In this document: in pieces, positions 42,839 to 52,273 of the stretch | Numbering within the stretch: position 1 is the first letter of the stretch | Layout of the letters: every line of letters begins with the position of its first letter | Assembly: GCA_937129145.1 (NCBI GenBank) | Contig: CAKZMU010000031.1 | Coordinates: forward strand, 62,001 to 126,000 | Length of the DNA stretch: 64,000 bases | Reading direction: 5' to 3' | Source of the DNA: an uncultured Lacinutrix sp. | GTDB lineage: Bacteria; Bacteroidota; Bacteroidia; Flavobacteriales; Flavobacteriaceae | The notes under the pieces: generated by a model | What the model saw: only the letters and a program-made list of their open reading frames with translations | The model's database searches: none | What the model was told of the DNA's origin: nothing | Program-made: the position numbers and the translations under genes

Positions 42839-44215
42839 TTATATATGTAGCACCTCATCATAAGCCGCAGCGACAGCTTCCATCACTGCTTCACTCATTG
42901 TTGGGTGTGGATGTACAGCTTTTAATACTTCATGTCCTGTTGTCTCTAGTTTTCTTCCTAAAACAGCTTCAGCAATCATATCAGTTACGCCAGCACCAAT
43001 CATGTGGCAACCTAACCATTCGCCATATTTGGCATCAAAAATCACTTTTACAAAACCATCTTTATTGCCTCCAGCACTAGCTTTGCCTGATGCTGAAAAT
43101 GGAAATTTACCAACTTTAATATCGTAACCCTCTTCTTTTGCTTGGGCTTCAGTTAGACCAACACTAGCAATTTCTGGTGAGCAATAGGTGCATCCAGGAA
43201 TATTTCCATAATCAAGAGCTTCTACATGTTGTCCTGCAATTTTTTCAACACATAAAATACCTTCAGCTGATGCTACGTGAGCTAATGCTTGTCCAGGTGA
43301 TACATCACCAATAGCATAGTACCCAGGAATGTTTGTTTGATAGTAATCGTTAACAATTATTTTATCTCTATCAACCACTATACCAACATCTTCCAATCCT
43401 ATATTTTCAATATTTGATTTAATCCCTACTGCCGAAAGCACCATGTCTGCTTCCAATACTTCTTCACCTTTTTTAGTTTTTACAGTGGCTTTAACACCTT
43501 TGCCAGATGTATCAACACTTGTGACTTCAGAAGATGTCATGATTTTAATACCGCTCTTTTTAAACGAACGCCCTAATTGTTTTGAAACATCAATGTCTTC
43601 AACTGGCACCACGTTAGGCATAAATTCAACGATAGTCACTTCGGTTCCCATAGAGTTATAGAAATATGCAAACTCAACGCCGATAGCGCCAGAGCCTACA
43701 ATAATCATTTTTTTTGGTTGTTTTTCTAAAGTCAACGCCTCACGATAACCAATCACTTTTTTACCGTCTTGCGGTAAACTTGGTAATTCACGCGAACGAG
43801 CTCCAGTAGCAATAATAATATGGTCGGCACTGTACTCGGTACCATCGACATCAATCTTTTTTCCAGGTTTTACTTTTCCGTAGCCATTTATAACATCAAC
43901 TTTATTCTTTTTAAGAAGAAACTGCACACCTTTACTCATACCATCGGCAACATTTCGGCTACGCTTTACAACTGCATCAAAATCTTTATCGGCATCTTTA
44001 ACGGAGAGTCCGTAATCTTCGGCATGTTTTAAATATTCAAAAACTTGAGCCGATTTTAATAGAGCTTTTGTTGGAATACATCCCCAATTTAAACAAACAC
44101 CACCAAGGCTTTCCTTTTCCACTACGGCAGTTTTAAATCCTAATTGAGACGCTCTAATAGCTGTTACATAGCCTCCTGGGCCACTTCCAAGAACAATAAT
44201 ATCGTATTTACTCAT
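42839..44215 (-). CDS. lpdA: Dihydrolipoyl dehydrogenase (E3), second copy
   Basis: 458 residues, full length. FAD loop LGSGPGGYVTAIRASQLG, redox motif GGVCLNWGCIPTK, NAD loop GSGAIGVEFAYFYNS, C-terminal VHPHPTMSEAVMEA. It is a paralogue of the enzyme at 6660-8060, but differs in the redox-motif neighbours (LNWGC versus LNVGC) and the C-terminus, so the two probably serve different complexes (pyruvate or branched-chain versus 2-oxoglutarate or glycine cleavage). No E1 or E2 gene adjoins. Confidence 0.96.
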   Translation of the reverse strand: MSKYDIIVLGSGPGGYVTAIRASQLGFKTAVVEKESLGGVCLNWGCIPTKALLKSAQVFEYLKHAEDYGLSVKDADKDFDAVVKRSRNVADGMSKGVQFLLKKNKVDVINGYGKVKPGKKIDVDGTEYSADHIIIATGARSRELPSLPQDGKKVIGYREALTLEKQPKKMIIVGSGAIGVEFAYFYNSMGTEVTIVEFMPNVVPVEDIDVSKQLGRSFKKSGIKIMTSSEVTSVDTSGKGVKATVKTKKGEEVLEADMVLSAVGIKSNIENIGLEDVGIVVDRDKIIVNDYYQTNIPGYYAIGDVSPGQALAHVASAEGILCVEKIAGQHVEALDYGNIPGCTYCSPEIASVGLTEAQAKEEGYDIKVGKFPFSASGKASAGGNKDGFVKVIFDAKYGEWLGCHMIGAGVTDMIAEAVLGRKLETTGHEVLKAVHPHPTMSEAVMEAVAAAYDEVLHI

Positions 44216-44350
44216 GAGTATATATTTAAGTCTTAAATTTAGGCTACGAATTTACGAAATCACATTTGAATAATTAAATAGTTGGCTTTTTAAATTAAGT
44301 GGCATTAAAATTGAGGCTAAATAGTTACTTTTATATAATACCAACCTATT

Positions 44351-45646
44351 ATGAAAATACAGAATATACTTTTAGTTTTATTTATTGTAGCTCTTTGTTT
44401 TTCATGTAAAAATGAAAACAAAAAATCAATAATTAATGTGTCAGTAATTAAAGGAACTGTAATAAATAGAGACAGTGACACTCTTTTTTTGTTAAAAGCT
44501 ACGGATGATCCCAGACAAGATATAATAGATACAATACCTGTTATTAATGGTAAATTTGAGCATAAATTTATATCTGATGAAATAGAAATGTATGAGCTTA
44601 TTTTTAAAGACGAATTAATGACAGGTAGTTTTATGCCTACTCGGTTTTTTTCAGAAAATACCGATATAGTTTTTAATTTATATGACAGAGATAATTCAAG
44701 CAAATTTACTCGTGAGGGTGGAGAAAACAACAATTTATATCAGAAATATTTAGATTCAATTCAAGATGGCTATAATAACCAACTTAAAGCTGTTTATGAA
44801 GATTATAATCTATTTGATTCATTTGAGAAATTTAATTCTAAAGAATACAATGAGTTATTTTCTCGTTTAAGAGAGGCTAAATCTCAAGAAGAAAAAGTGC
44901 CAATTTATCAAAGCATTAAAAAATTTGAAAAAACGGGTAAACATAGAAGTGAGATAGGAAAAGAATTAGATTCAGTTGTTAATGTATTGTCTAAGCAATT
45001 TGAAAATAAAAAATATGAATTTATTGGTAATTACCCTTCTTTAGTCTCTTATTCCATTTTAATGAGAGATATGCAAAGTTTAAAATATAAAGATATTCCA
45101 AAAGAGAAAATTGTAGAAGCTTATAACACTTTGAGTGCTAAATTTCCTAATCATCCATATTCTGAACTTGCAAAAAACCTTTGGATTGGTTATACCGAAC
45201 TTCAACCTGGTGGAGAGTATATAAATTTTACGGCACCAGATATTAATGATGTTGATTACGAGCTAAAACCAATTGTCGATAAAAACAAGATTGTATTATT
45301 AGACCTTTGGGCAACATGGTGTGGACCTTGCATTGTTAAATCCCGAAAAATAAGACCAGTTTATGAAACATATAAAGATAAAGGATTCACTATTGTTGGA
45401 GTAGCTGGAGAGTTTAAAAACTTAAATGCTTACAACAAATTTATGGCAAAAGAGCAATGGCCTTGGCTAAACCTAATTGAGTTGGATAGGGAAAACAAAA
45501 TTTGGGAGAAATATAATGTAATGAACGGCGGCGGAGGTATGTTTTTAATTGATGGTTCTGGTAAAATTTTAGCTGTTGACCCAACTGCCGAAGAAGTAGA
45601 AACTATTTTGAAAGATAAATTGGTTAACAACTCTATTAAACTATAA
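44351..45646 (+). CDS. TlpA-like thioredoxin lipoprotein with DUF4369-type N-terminus
   Basis: 431 residues. Lipoprotein signal with lipobox CFSC near residue 18. The N-terminal beta domain (VIKGTVINRDSDTLFLLKAT) resembles DUF4369. A helical middle is followed by a C-terminal thioredoxin domain with LLDLWATWCGPCIVKSRKI (C324 and C327). Periplasm-facing thiol-disulfide reductase of the ResA/TlpA type, widespread in Bacteroidota. Its 3' end overlaps the convergent DUF1572 gene by 6 bp. Confidence 0.87.
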   Translation: MKIQNILLVLFIVALCFSCKNENKKSIINVSVIKGTVINRDSDTLFLLKATDDPRQDIIDTIPVINGKFEHKFISDEIEMYELIFKDELMTGSFMPTRFFSENTDIVFNLYDRDNSSKFTREGGENNNLYQKYLDSIQDGYNNQLKAVYEDYNLFDSFEKFNSKEYNELFSRLREAKSQEEKVPIYQSIKKFEKTGKHRSEIGKELDSVVNVLSKQFENKKYEFIGNYPSLVSYSILMRDMQSLKYKDIPKEKIVEAYNTLSAKFPNHPYSELAKNLWIGYTELQPGGEYINFTAPDINDVDYELKPIVDKNKIVLLDLWATWCGPCIVKSRKIRPVYETYKDKGFTIVGVAGEFKNLNAYNKFMAKEQWPWLNLIELDRENKIWEKYNVMNGGGGMFLIDGSGKILAVDPTAEEVETILKDKLVNNSIKL

Positions 45647-46195
45647 ATCGTCAGTAAAATGCTTTCTAGCTTTGTCTTTGGCAAATTTTTCTTGATTATA
45701 ACTTTTTGAGGTTCCTTTTGGAATGGACAACGATTTCCAATGGTCATCAGTTATCATTTTACCTAAAAAAACAATTTGCCCTACGTGATATGCATAATGG
45801 GCCAATTGCCTGTTAATGGCCTCGGTCACCGTGTGTCCTTGATTACGTATGTAGATAATTTGTTCAAGTTGAACTTCGTCTAATGGTTTTAAGGCGTTAA
45901 ATAAGCAGTCCCAACCATGTTCCCAAGCTTTTAGCATTTCCTCTTTGTTTTTGTATGTGTCTTCAAATTCTTCATCACGTTTACGCCATGTTTTTTCACC
46001 ATCTTCGATTAAAAAATTAGTCCATCGTGATAACATATTCCCGACAATATGCTTTACAATTATGGTAATGCTGTTACTTTCGTTATTGTATTGCCAATGT
46101 ATTTGCTCATCAGTTAATTGATTAAATGTCTTATCACCAAGACTTTTATAGTATTCAAACTGTTTTAAAATGCTTGATAAGTAGCTATTAGTCAT
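45641..46195 (-). CDS. DUF1572/DinB-like four-helix protein
   Basis: 184 residues, no signal. The helices and conserved histidines (IIVKHIVGNMLSRWTNFL; NRQLAHYAYHVGQIVFLGKM) fit the DinB-fold DUF1572 family, possible metal-dependent thiol transferases. It overlaps the upstream msrB stop by 8 bp, suggesting translational coupling. Substrate unknown. Confidence 0.8.
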   Translation of the reverse strand: MTNSYLSSILKQFEYYKSLGDKTFNQLTDEQIHWQYNNESNSITIIVKHIVGNMLSRWTNFLIEDGEKTWRKRDEEFEDTYKNKEEMLKAWEHGWDCLFNALKPLDEVQLEQIIYIRNQGHTVTEAINRQLAHYAYHVGQIVFLGKMITDDHWKSLSIPKGTSKSYNQEKFAKDKARKHFTDDL

Positions 46196-46670
46196 TTTTC
46201 TTCGGAATAAATTTTAATGCAGCACCATTAATACAATGTCGTAACCCTGTAGTTTCTTGTGGACCATCCTCAAATACATGCCCAAGATGTCCTCCACAAG
46301 TGGCACAATGCTCTTCTTTTCTGGGTACTCCAATATTGTAATCTACCGAATAGGCTACATTCCCTTTTATTTCTCTATCAAAACTAGGCCAACCTGAACG
46401 TGAGTCGTATTTGTGTTCACTTTTAAACAAAGGTGTTTTACAGGCTGCACAAACATACATGCCTTTAAGATGATTATCATTAAAAGAGCTACTAAAAGCA
46501 CGTTCCGTACCAGCTTCTCTAAGCACGTAATATTGTAAATCGGTTAATTGAGCTTTCCATTCGGCATCTGTTTTAGTGATTGGAAATGTATCTTTTTGTT
46601 CTTTTTTTTGAGCAGAACTATTACAACTTAAACAAAAGCTGATTAAGGTTAGGATTAATATCTTTTTCAT
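46188..46670 (-). CDS. msrB: Peptide-methionine (R)-S-oxide reductase, lipoprotein form
   Basis: Repairs methionine-R-sulfoxide in proteins. 160 residues. N-terminal lipoprotein signal with lipobox CLSC, so it acts in the envelope. The MsrB domain has the zinc pairs CAAC and CATC, the conserved HLGHVFEDGP, and the catalytic Cys in TGLRHCINGAALKF. Operon with the DUF1572 gene. Confidence 0.94.
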   Translation of the reverse strand: MKKILILTLISFCLSCNSSAQKKEQKDTFPITKTDAEWKAQLTDLQYYVLREAGTERAFSSSFNDNHLKGMYVCAACKTPLFKSEHKYDSRSGWPSFDREIKGNVAYSVDYNIGVPRKEEHCATCGGHLGHVFEDGPQETTGLRHCINGAALKFIPKKND

Positions 46671-46826
46671 AGTAAGAATTTAGTGTATTTTATTGTCTTT
46701 TTTGTTAAGTCGATAAAAAATAGAGATTATTACAAAGTTTTTATGTGACAAAATATCATTTACTGTGTCTTAAATTTAAGAAACCTTTTTGTATTTTTAG
46801 GTTTCATTACAAAAACCTTAAACAAG

Positions 46827-47645
46827 ATGAAATTTCGTAAACTATTAGTCACTTTTGGAGCCATACTTTTGTTTCTTTCATGTGCTACAAACCCATTTAC
46901 AGGAAAAAAGACCATGGCTTTAGTGCCAAATTCTCAATTATTCCCAACGGCTTTTGCTCAATATGATCAGTTTTTAAATGAAAACAATGTTGTTAAAGGC
47001 ACAAAAGATGCAGAAATGATAACCAGAGTAGGGCAACGTATAGCTATTGCTGCCGAACGTTGGTTAAATGCTAATGGATACCAAGGTTATTTAAACGATT
47101 ATAAATGGGAGTATAATTTAGTGAATGATAAAACAGTGAATGCTTGGTGTATGCCTGGTGGTAAAATTGTGTTTTACACTGGTATTCTACCTATTGCGGC
47201 AAATGAAACAGGAGTAGCGGCAATTATGGGCCATGAGGTGGCACATGCATTAGCTAATCATGGGCAGCAACGTATGAGTGCAGGAATGGTACAACAAGGT
47301 GTTGCTATTGCTGGTAACATAGCAATTAAAGATGAGAAGTCGAGAAATGCTTTTAATCAATATTATGGTATTGGCTCAACAGTTGGATTGATGCTTCCTT
47401 TTAGTAGAGCACATGAAACTGAAGCCGATAGAATAGGCTTATATATAATGGCAATTGCTGGCTACAATCCAGATGAAGCTGCTGAGTTATGGAAGCGTAT
47501 GAAAGCTAATAGTGGTGGACAAGCTCCTCCAGAATTTTTGAGTACACACCCTTCTAACGACACCAGAATTGCCAACTTACAAGAATTAGCTCCTACTGCA
47601 AAAAAGGAAGCTGCTAAGTTTGGTATTACATCCTTTAGAGAATAA
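46827..47645 (+). CDS. M48 family metalloprotease lipoprotein
   Basis: 272 residues. Lipoprotein signal with lipobox LSC near residue 19. Zinc motif H136-E-x-x-H140 in IMGHEVAHALANHG; the third ligand is the Glu in HETEADRIGLYIMA. Belongs to the periplasmic M48 peptidases (BepA/LoiP/YcaL-like) linked to outer-membrane protein quality control. Ends at a strong terminator. Confidence 0.92.
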   Translation: MKFRKLLVTFGAILLFLSCATNPFTGKKTMALVPNSQLFPTAFAQYDQFLNENNVVKGTKDAEMITRVGQRIAIAAERWLNANGYQGYLNDYKWEYNLVNDKTVNAWCMPGGKIVFYTGILPIAANETGVAAIMGHEVAHALANHGQQRMSAGMVQQGVAIAGNIAIKDEKSRNAFNQYYGIGSTVGLMLPFSRAHETEADRIGLYIMAIAGYNPDEAAELWKRMKANSGGQAPPEFLSTHPSNDTRIANLQELAPTAKKEAAKFGITSFRE

Positions 47646-47680
47646 AAAATTAGTCATTTAAAGATAAATGGTTACTTTAG

Positions 47681-47709
47681 AAGCTGCTCAACAAAATGAG
47701 CAGCTTTTT
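47681..47709 (+). terminator. Terminator of the M48 gene, just before the MFS gene
   Basis: Perfect 10 bp stem AAGCTGCTCA (47681-47690) with TGAGCAGCTT (47697-47706), then T run. It covers an upstream ATG at 47696, which argues that the transporter starts at 47714. Confidence 0.8.
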
Positions 47710-47713
47710 ATTT

Positions 47714-49042
47714 ATGGCAGTTTTAGAAAAAGGAAGTAAAAAACTATTAAATGCATGGGCATTTTACGATTGGGCTAACTCGGTGTATCCATTAGTTATT
47801 TCATCGGCAGTATTTCCTATATTTTATGGAGCATTGACAATTATCAAAGATGCAGATGGCAATAAAATTAGTGACACAGTTACCTTTTTAGGATATGACT
47901 TTAATAATGATTCGCTTATTAGTTATATAACTGCTATTAGTTTTTTAGTGGTCTCTATATTATCTCCTATTCTTTCAGGTATTTCAGATTTTGTTGGTAA
48001 TAAAGAAGGGTTTATGAAATTCTTTTGCTACTTAGGAGCACTTTCTTGTATTGGGCTATACTGGTTTACTCTAGATAATTTGCTTTTTGGATTGATTTGC
48101 TATATGTTGGCATTAATTGGTTTTTGGGGTAGTTTGGTTTTCTATAACTCGTATTTACCAGATATTGCTTACCCAGAACAGCAAGATAAAATAAGTGCTA
48201 AAGGATTCTCATTAGGTTATATAGGAAGTGTTATACTGCTGGTTATTAACTTAGTTATGATTCTATTCTATGACTTGTTTGGTTTTAAAGATGCAGGCCA
48301 GCCAACTAGAATAGCCTTTATTATGGTAGGAGTTTGGTGGATTTTATTTGCTCAGTACACATTTAAGCATTTACCGTCTGGAACAAATGAAGGACATAAA
48401 GTAACTAGATCTGTTTTAGCACATGGTTTTAATGAACTTAAAAAAATATGGAAAGCCCTAAAAACGAATAAGGTATTAAGACGTTATTTAAGCGCCTTTT
48501 TTGTGTATAGTATGGCAGTTCAAACTATAATGATAGCGGCCACATATTTTGCTGTTGAAGAGCTAGATTGGGGAACTCAAGACTCAACTACTGGATTGAT
48601 TATTAGTATATTACTAATTCAATTAATTGCTATTGTTGGTGCTAATTATACTGCAAAATTATCTAGTAGACATGGCAATATTAAAGTTCTAATTGTTATT
48701 GTGTTTTCTTGGATTGCTATTTGCGGTTATGCCTATTTTGTTACAAATCCAATTCAGTTTTATATTACTGCTGCTTGCGTTGGACTTGTTATGGGAGGTA
48801 CTCAATCTCTATCTAGGTCAACATATAGCAAATTGATTCCAGAACAATCAGAAGATACTGCATCCTATTTTAGTTTTTATGATGTGGCTGAGAAAATAGG
48901 TATTGTAATTGGGATGTTTATGTACGGATTTATTGCTGAAATAACAGGAAGTATGCGATATGCTATTTTATTCCTTATTGTCTTTTTTATTGGAGGTGTA
49001 ATTCTATTATATCGAGTTCCAAAAAATGAGCTTACTAATTAA
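47714..49042 (+). CDS. MFS transporter, UMF1/Atg22-like
   Basis: About 442 residues from ATG 47714 (MAVLEKGSKKLLNAWAFYDW). About 12 hydrophobic segments. The N-terminal WAFYDWANSVYPLVISSAVF motif and the mid-protein GGTQSLSRSTYSKLIPEQ match the UMF1 (Atg22-like) MFS branch. Inner-membrane export or import of unknown solutes. Start chosen after the terminator. Confidence 0.85.
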   Translation: MAVLEKGSKKLLNAWAFYDWANSVYPLVISSAVFPIFYGALTIIKDADGNKISDTVTFLGYDFNNDSLISYITAISFLVVSILSPILSGISDFVGNKEGFMKFFCYLGALSCIGLYWFTLDNLLFGLICYMLALIGFWGSLVFYNSYLPDIAYPEQQDKISAKGFSLGYIGSVILLVINLVMILFYDLFGFKDAGQPTRIAFIMVGVWWILFAQYTFKHLPSGTNEGHKVTRSVLAHGFNELKKIWKALKTNKVLRRYLSAFFVYSMAVQTIMIAATYFAVEELDWGTQDSTTGLIISILLIQLIAIVGANYTAKLSSRHGNIKVLIVIVFSWIAICGYAYFVTNPIQFYITAACVGLVMGGTQSLSRSTYSKLIPEQSEDTASYFSFYDVAEKIGIVIGMFMYGFIAEITGSMRYAILFLIVFFIGGVILLYRVPKNELTN

Positions 49043-49043
49043 A

Positions 49044-49070
49044 AAAAGCCACTCAAAGAGTGACTTTTTT
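49044..49070. terminator. Terminator between convergent genes
   Basis: AAGCCACTC-AAA-GAGTGACTT with one mismatch, with A and T runs on both sides; it can serve both the transporter and the convergent adhesin-like operon. Confidence 0.65.
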
Positions 49071-49090
49071 AGCAAAATAATTATTCTTTC

Positions 49091-49816
49091 TTAATTACTA
49101 ATTGTACCAGAGCCTGATACTTTAGTATCTTCTTTTTCAGGGTTTCCTTTGTACTCAATATCACCAGAACCTGAGACACGAGCTTTTAAGCTTTTATTGC
49201 TTACCACTTCAATATCACCAGAACCAGCTACTGCTGCAGTTGTGTTATTTGCTTGTAATCCAAACGCACTAATATCACCAGAACCTGCAACTCTAACATT
49301 TAAATCATTTGTATTGCCCTTTAAGGTTAAATCTCCAGACCCAGCTAAGCTAGCTTCAAGAGAAGATGTTTCAACATTAAGAATGACATCTCCTGCACCA
49401 GCAAGTGATACACTAAAGTCATTGCTTTTAATTTTGTCTTCATTCCATAAATCTCCAGACCCAGCTAATGATACATTATTAATATCCTCAAATGGAATTG
49501 TAATTTTGATAGTTTTATTCCAACTAGGACTTAAATTTACTTTGTTCTTTACTTTTACAATAAGATTTCCATTTTTAATTTCAGTAACGATATGTTCTAA
49601 TAAATTAGATTCACCTTCTAAAGTGATTTTTCCTTCAGTTCCAGCTACTAAAATATAATCCATCGATCCAGCACATTTAATACCATCGTAATCTCCAGTA
49701 TTTCTAGTTTCAGTAGTCATATTTCCATTGCCCTTAATTTTTTTTCCTCCCCACCATTGTGCATTAATGCTAGATACACTTAAAATAGCTGCTAATAATA
49801 AAATTGATTTTTTCAT
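49091..49816 (-). CDS. Head-GIN/DUF2807-type beta-solenoid protein
   Basis: 241 residues, signal peptide then a repeat domain in which the motif GSGD or GAGD recurs about every 18-20 residues (NVSLAGSGDLWNE; SVSLAGAGDVILNV; VAGSGDIEVVS; VSGSGDIEYKG). Matches DUF2807 (putative auto-transporter adhesin, head GIN domain). A right-handed beta solenoid is likely. Last gene of the sigma/anti-sigma operon, so probably part of its envelope-related output (inference). Confidence 0.85.
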   Translation of the reverse strand: MKKSILLLAAILSVSSINAQWWGGKKIKGNGNMTTETRNTGDYDGIKCAGSMDYILVAGTEGKITLEGESNLLEHIVTEIKNGNLIVKVKNKVNLSPSWNKTIKITIPFEDINNVSLAGSGDLWNEDKIKSNDFSVSLAGAGDVILNVETSSLEASLAGSGDLTLKGNTNDLNVRVAGSGDISAFGLQANNTTAAVAGSGDIEVVSNKSLKARVSGSGDIEYKGNPEKEDTKVSGSGTISN

Positions 49817-49841
49817 GTCTGTTTGTTTTTTTGATTGATAT

Positions 49842-50924
49842 TTAATTTTTATTGAAAGTTACACTTCCATAATCTGAGGTGATATTAATTGTGTTGCCTG
49901 ACCCTTTTGAACCATTGTAGCCAACATATTTTTTGCTACTAGATTTTTCTATACGTTTTGATGCTTCAAAATCATCTTCTCCTCTTAATGAACCATAACT
50001 AAGATCTATGTCGAAATCAAAATTATATCCTGATGAATAGCCAATGGTTATTTTCATATAATCTGATTCAATATTTACATCTCCTGCATTGCTAGTCATA
50101 TTGTCAATTTTCATAGAACCATAATCGGCAGTTACCGATACGTTTTTATAAACCTCACCAATACGTAATGTTAGGTAGTCACCATCACCTTTAATATTGT
50201 TGGCTTTACCAACTGTTAACGAGCCGTAATCACAATTGTATGAAACGTCTTCAGCAATTTCTATATTAGATTTAGTATAATCAGCATCAATTTCTAAATT
50301 ATTCGTTTTTCCTACAGTATAACTGCTATAATTAACATGTATGCTGCCACTTTTAATGTATTCGAAGTAAGAGTTTTTTGTATAGTCAAATGATATATCG
50401 TTGTTATCTGCCATTAACTCTTTGGTAGTAATTTTTCCATAGTCACAATCAATCGTGGCACGACCTTCAAGTTTATCAAGGTTGATACTGCCATAATCAT
50501 TTTCAAGGTCAACATTGTTGCTCATTGGCATTTTAATAACGTAGTTAATTTTCATACTTACATTACTGTTTCCCCAATTCCAGAAAGATTTCTTTTTAGA
50601 AAAGCGTGTTTTTGCAATTACACGATTTGAAGTTCCTGAGAACTCAACGTCTATATCATCCAGTTTTTTCTCCACTTTTTCAAGGTTATTTCCATTTGTG
50701 GTAATGGTAACGTCTATAACAATGCGGTTTTCGTTCCAAGTAATAATGTCTATATTTCCGTAGCTGTTGTCAACTTCTAAAGTAGCATCAGCGTTTACAT
50801 TAAACTCTTTATGTATTTTTTTCTCTTTTGTGTGCTTGCCAGTTTTATCATTATTGTTGGCAAATACCAATGAAGGAATTAATAATAAAGCAATTAAGAC
50901 TCTAGAGAGTAGTGCTGTTTTCAT
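49842..50924 (-). CDS. DUF4097-type putative adhesin (beta-solenoid)
   Basis: 360 residues, signal peptide MKTALLSRVLIALLLIPSLV. A repetitive beta domain follows with YGxI/YGSL strands spaced about 20 residues (DNSYGNIDIITWN, ENDYGSINLDKLEG, NCDYGSLTVGKANN, SADYGS-like to the end), typical of DUF4097-like solenoids. It overlaps the anti-sigma-like gene by 23 bp and lies 25 bp upstream of the head-GIN gene. Confidence 0.75.
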   Translation of the reverse strand: MKTALLSRVLIALLLIPSLVFANNNDKTGKHTKEKKIHKEFNVNADATLEVDNSYGNIDIITWNENRIVIDVTITTNGNNLEKVEKKLDDIDVEFSGTSNRVIAKTRFSKKKSFWNWGNSNVSMKINYVIKMPMSNNVDLENDYGSINLDKLEGRATIDCDYGKITTKELMADNNDISFDYTKNSYFEYIKSGSIHVNYSSYTVGKTNNLEIDADYTKSNIEIAEDVSYNCDYGSLTVGKANNIKGDGDYLTLRIGEVYKNVSVTADYGSMKIDNMTSNAGDVNIESDYMKITIGYSSGYNFDFDIDLSYGSLRGEDDFEASKRIEKSSSKKYVGYNGSKGSGNTINITSDYGSVTFNKN

Positions 50925-51465
50925 CTTGTTCGTTTTTTGTTTGGTTTAAATCATCTATTTGTTCTACTACATTTTGTAATAGGTCTATTCTGTCTTGAAA
51001 ATTTGATATCATGGCGTAAATAACACGCTCGTCTTGGCCACTAGTGTTTAAATCTAACTTCAATTGTTCGTAGTTTTCTTCCAAAATTTTCATTTGAAAC
51101 ATCGTATCTACAATTAAATCTTGATATTCTGGCAATTCTTCGCTATTGAGTTTTTCTAACTCGTTGGTTATGGTTGTAGTGAAAAAATTTTGCGTTGCTG
51201 CCATTTCTGGGGAAACGCTCGCTAAGTCTACCGAATTATTGTTTTTTAATACTCCAAAAGAAACAGCTAAAAGCAATACTAAAGAAGCTGCAACACCCAA
51301 TAAAGGTTTCCAAAATTTAAACATCGATTTTTTCTGTGTAATAACAACAGTATTTTGATTGTTCAATTTATTTAAGAAACGCTGTTGGTGTCCAGCATTA
51401 GGTTCTTCAGTTTCAAATTGACCTTCAAAACTTTTAAAAATGCTATTTAAATTATCTTCGTTCAT
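50902..51465 (-). CDS. Anti-sigma-factor-like membrane protein
   Basis: 187 residues. Cytoplasmic N-terminus (EDNLNSIFKSFEGQFETE), one transmembrane helix (FWKPLLGVAASLVLLLAVSFGV, about residues 48-68), then a helical periplasmic part (QDLIVDTMFQMKILEENYEQ; DLLQNVVEQIDDLNQTK). No zinc motif, so not a ZAS-type anti-sigma. It lies between the ECF sigma gene (8 bp) and the adhesin-like genes; an anti-sigma role is inferred from position and topology. Confidence 0.7.
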   Translation of the reverse strand: MNEDNLNSIFKSFEGQFETEEPNAGHQQRFLNKLNNQNTVVITQKKSMFKFWKPLLGVAASLVLLLAVSFGVLKNNNSVDLASVSPEMAATQNFFTTTITNELEKLNSEELPEYQDLIVDTMFQMKILEENYEQLKLDLNTSGQDERVIYAMISNFQDRIDLLQNVVEQIDDLNQTKNEQDENSTTL

Positions 51466-51473
51466 AATATATT

Positions 51474-52034
51474 TTAATACTCAGCGGCTAGCTGCATTTT
51501 TTGTCTTAAACTCTCTTTAGCTCGTGATATGGTTGTTCTGCAATTAGCGTACGAAATATCCATAATGTCGCTAATTTCCTCATAATCATAACCTTCAATT
51601 AAATTTAGGGTTAAAGCAATTCTGTAATTGTCCTTAAGGTTATTTAATACCTTAAGCACCTGTTGTGCTTTCAAGCTTGTAAAATCATAATCACTACCAA
51701 TGCTTTGATTCTCTTCAACTTTATAAAGCACGTTGTCAAAAGGAACGTTTTGGTATTTATGACTCTTTTTATAGTGATAAATACTATTGTTTGTAACAAT
51801 TCGTTTTAACCAGGCGCCAAAGGTTTTTAAATCTTTTAATTCACCTAATTTTGTAAACGCTGTTAAAAAAGAGTCTTGCATAATATCTTCTGCTTCAAAA
51901 CTGTCTTTTACAATTCTTAGTGAAATGTTGTACATAGCTTTATAATACCTATTGTATAACTCCAATTGGGCATTTTGATTTCCAGATTTACAAAGCTCTG
52001 CAAGCGCTTCAGTATTTAGGTTTGGTAGTGACAC
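51474..52034 (-). CDS. ECF sigma factor
   Basis: 186 residues. Region 2: LYNRYYKAMYNISLRIVKDS, EAEDIMQDSFLTAFTKL and FGAWLKRIVTNNSIYHYKK. Region 4: NNLKDNYRIALTLNLIEGYD and YEEISDIMDISYANCRTTIS. First gene of a four-gene minus-strand operon with the anti-sigma-like protein and two solenoid proteins. Probably regulates its own operon and envelope genes. Confidence 0.92.
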   Translation of the reverse strand: MSLPNLNTEALAELCKSGNQNAQLELYNRYYKAMYNISLRIVKDSFEAEDIMQDSFLTAFTKLGELKDLKTFGAWLKRIVTNNSIYHYKKSHKYQNVPFDNVLYKVEENQSIGSDYDFTSLKAQQVLKVLNNLKDNYRIALTLNLIEGYDYEEISDIMDISYANCRTTISRAKESLRQKMQLAAEY

Positions 52035-52273
52035 TAAAACAAATTGTTTATATGAAAGATTAAGGTAATTAAACTTTGTTACAGTTTAATGAAAAAAAGT
52101 TTGGTTTTATTTAAGAAAACCAATATTACAATGGCATAACAATTGAATATTAGCATGTGTAAAGTAATTGAAAACCCTATAAAAATTAGAGTTCTAAGCA
52201 TATAGCTTAGTTTATAAGTTAAATAAAAATATAAATTAGTTCTGTTTATGTGACAGAATGACCTAAAAATACT

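Noticed and set aside
47696-47713. Upstream ATG (47696) for the MFS transporter
   Set aside because: It lies inside the terminator hairpin of the preceding gene; ATG 47714 gives the conserved N-terminus.
49149-49658. 169-residue plus-strand open frame opposite the GSGD-repeat gene
   Set aside because: It is the antisense of a regular repeat (SPEPA-type products), with no start signal of its own; the minus-strand gene has signal peptide and operon context.
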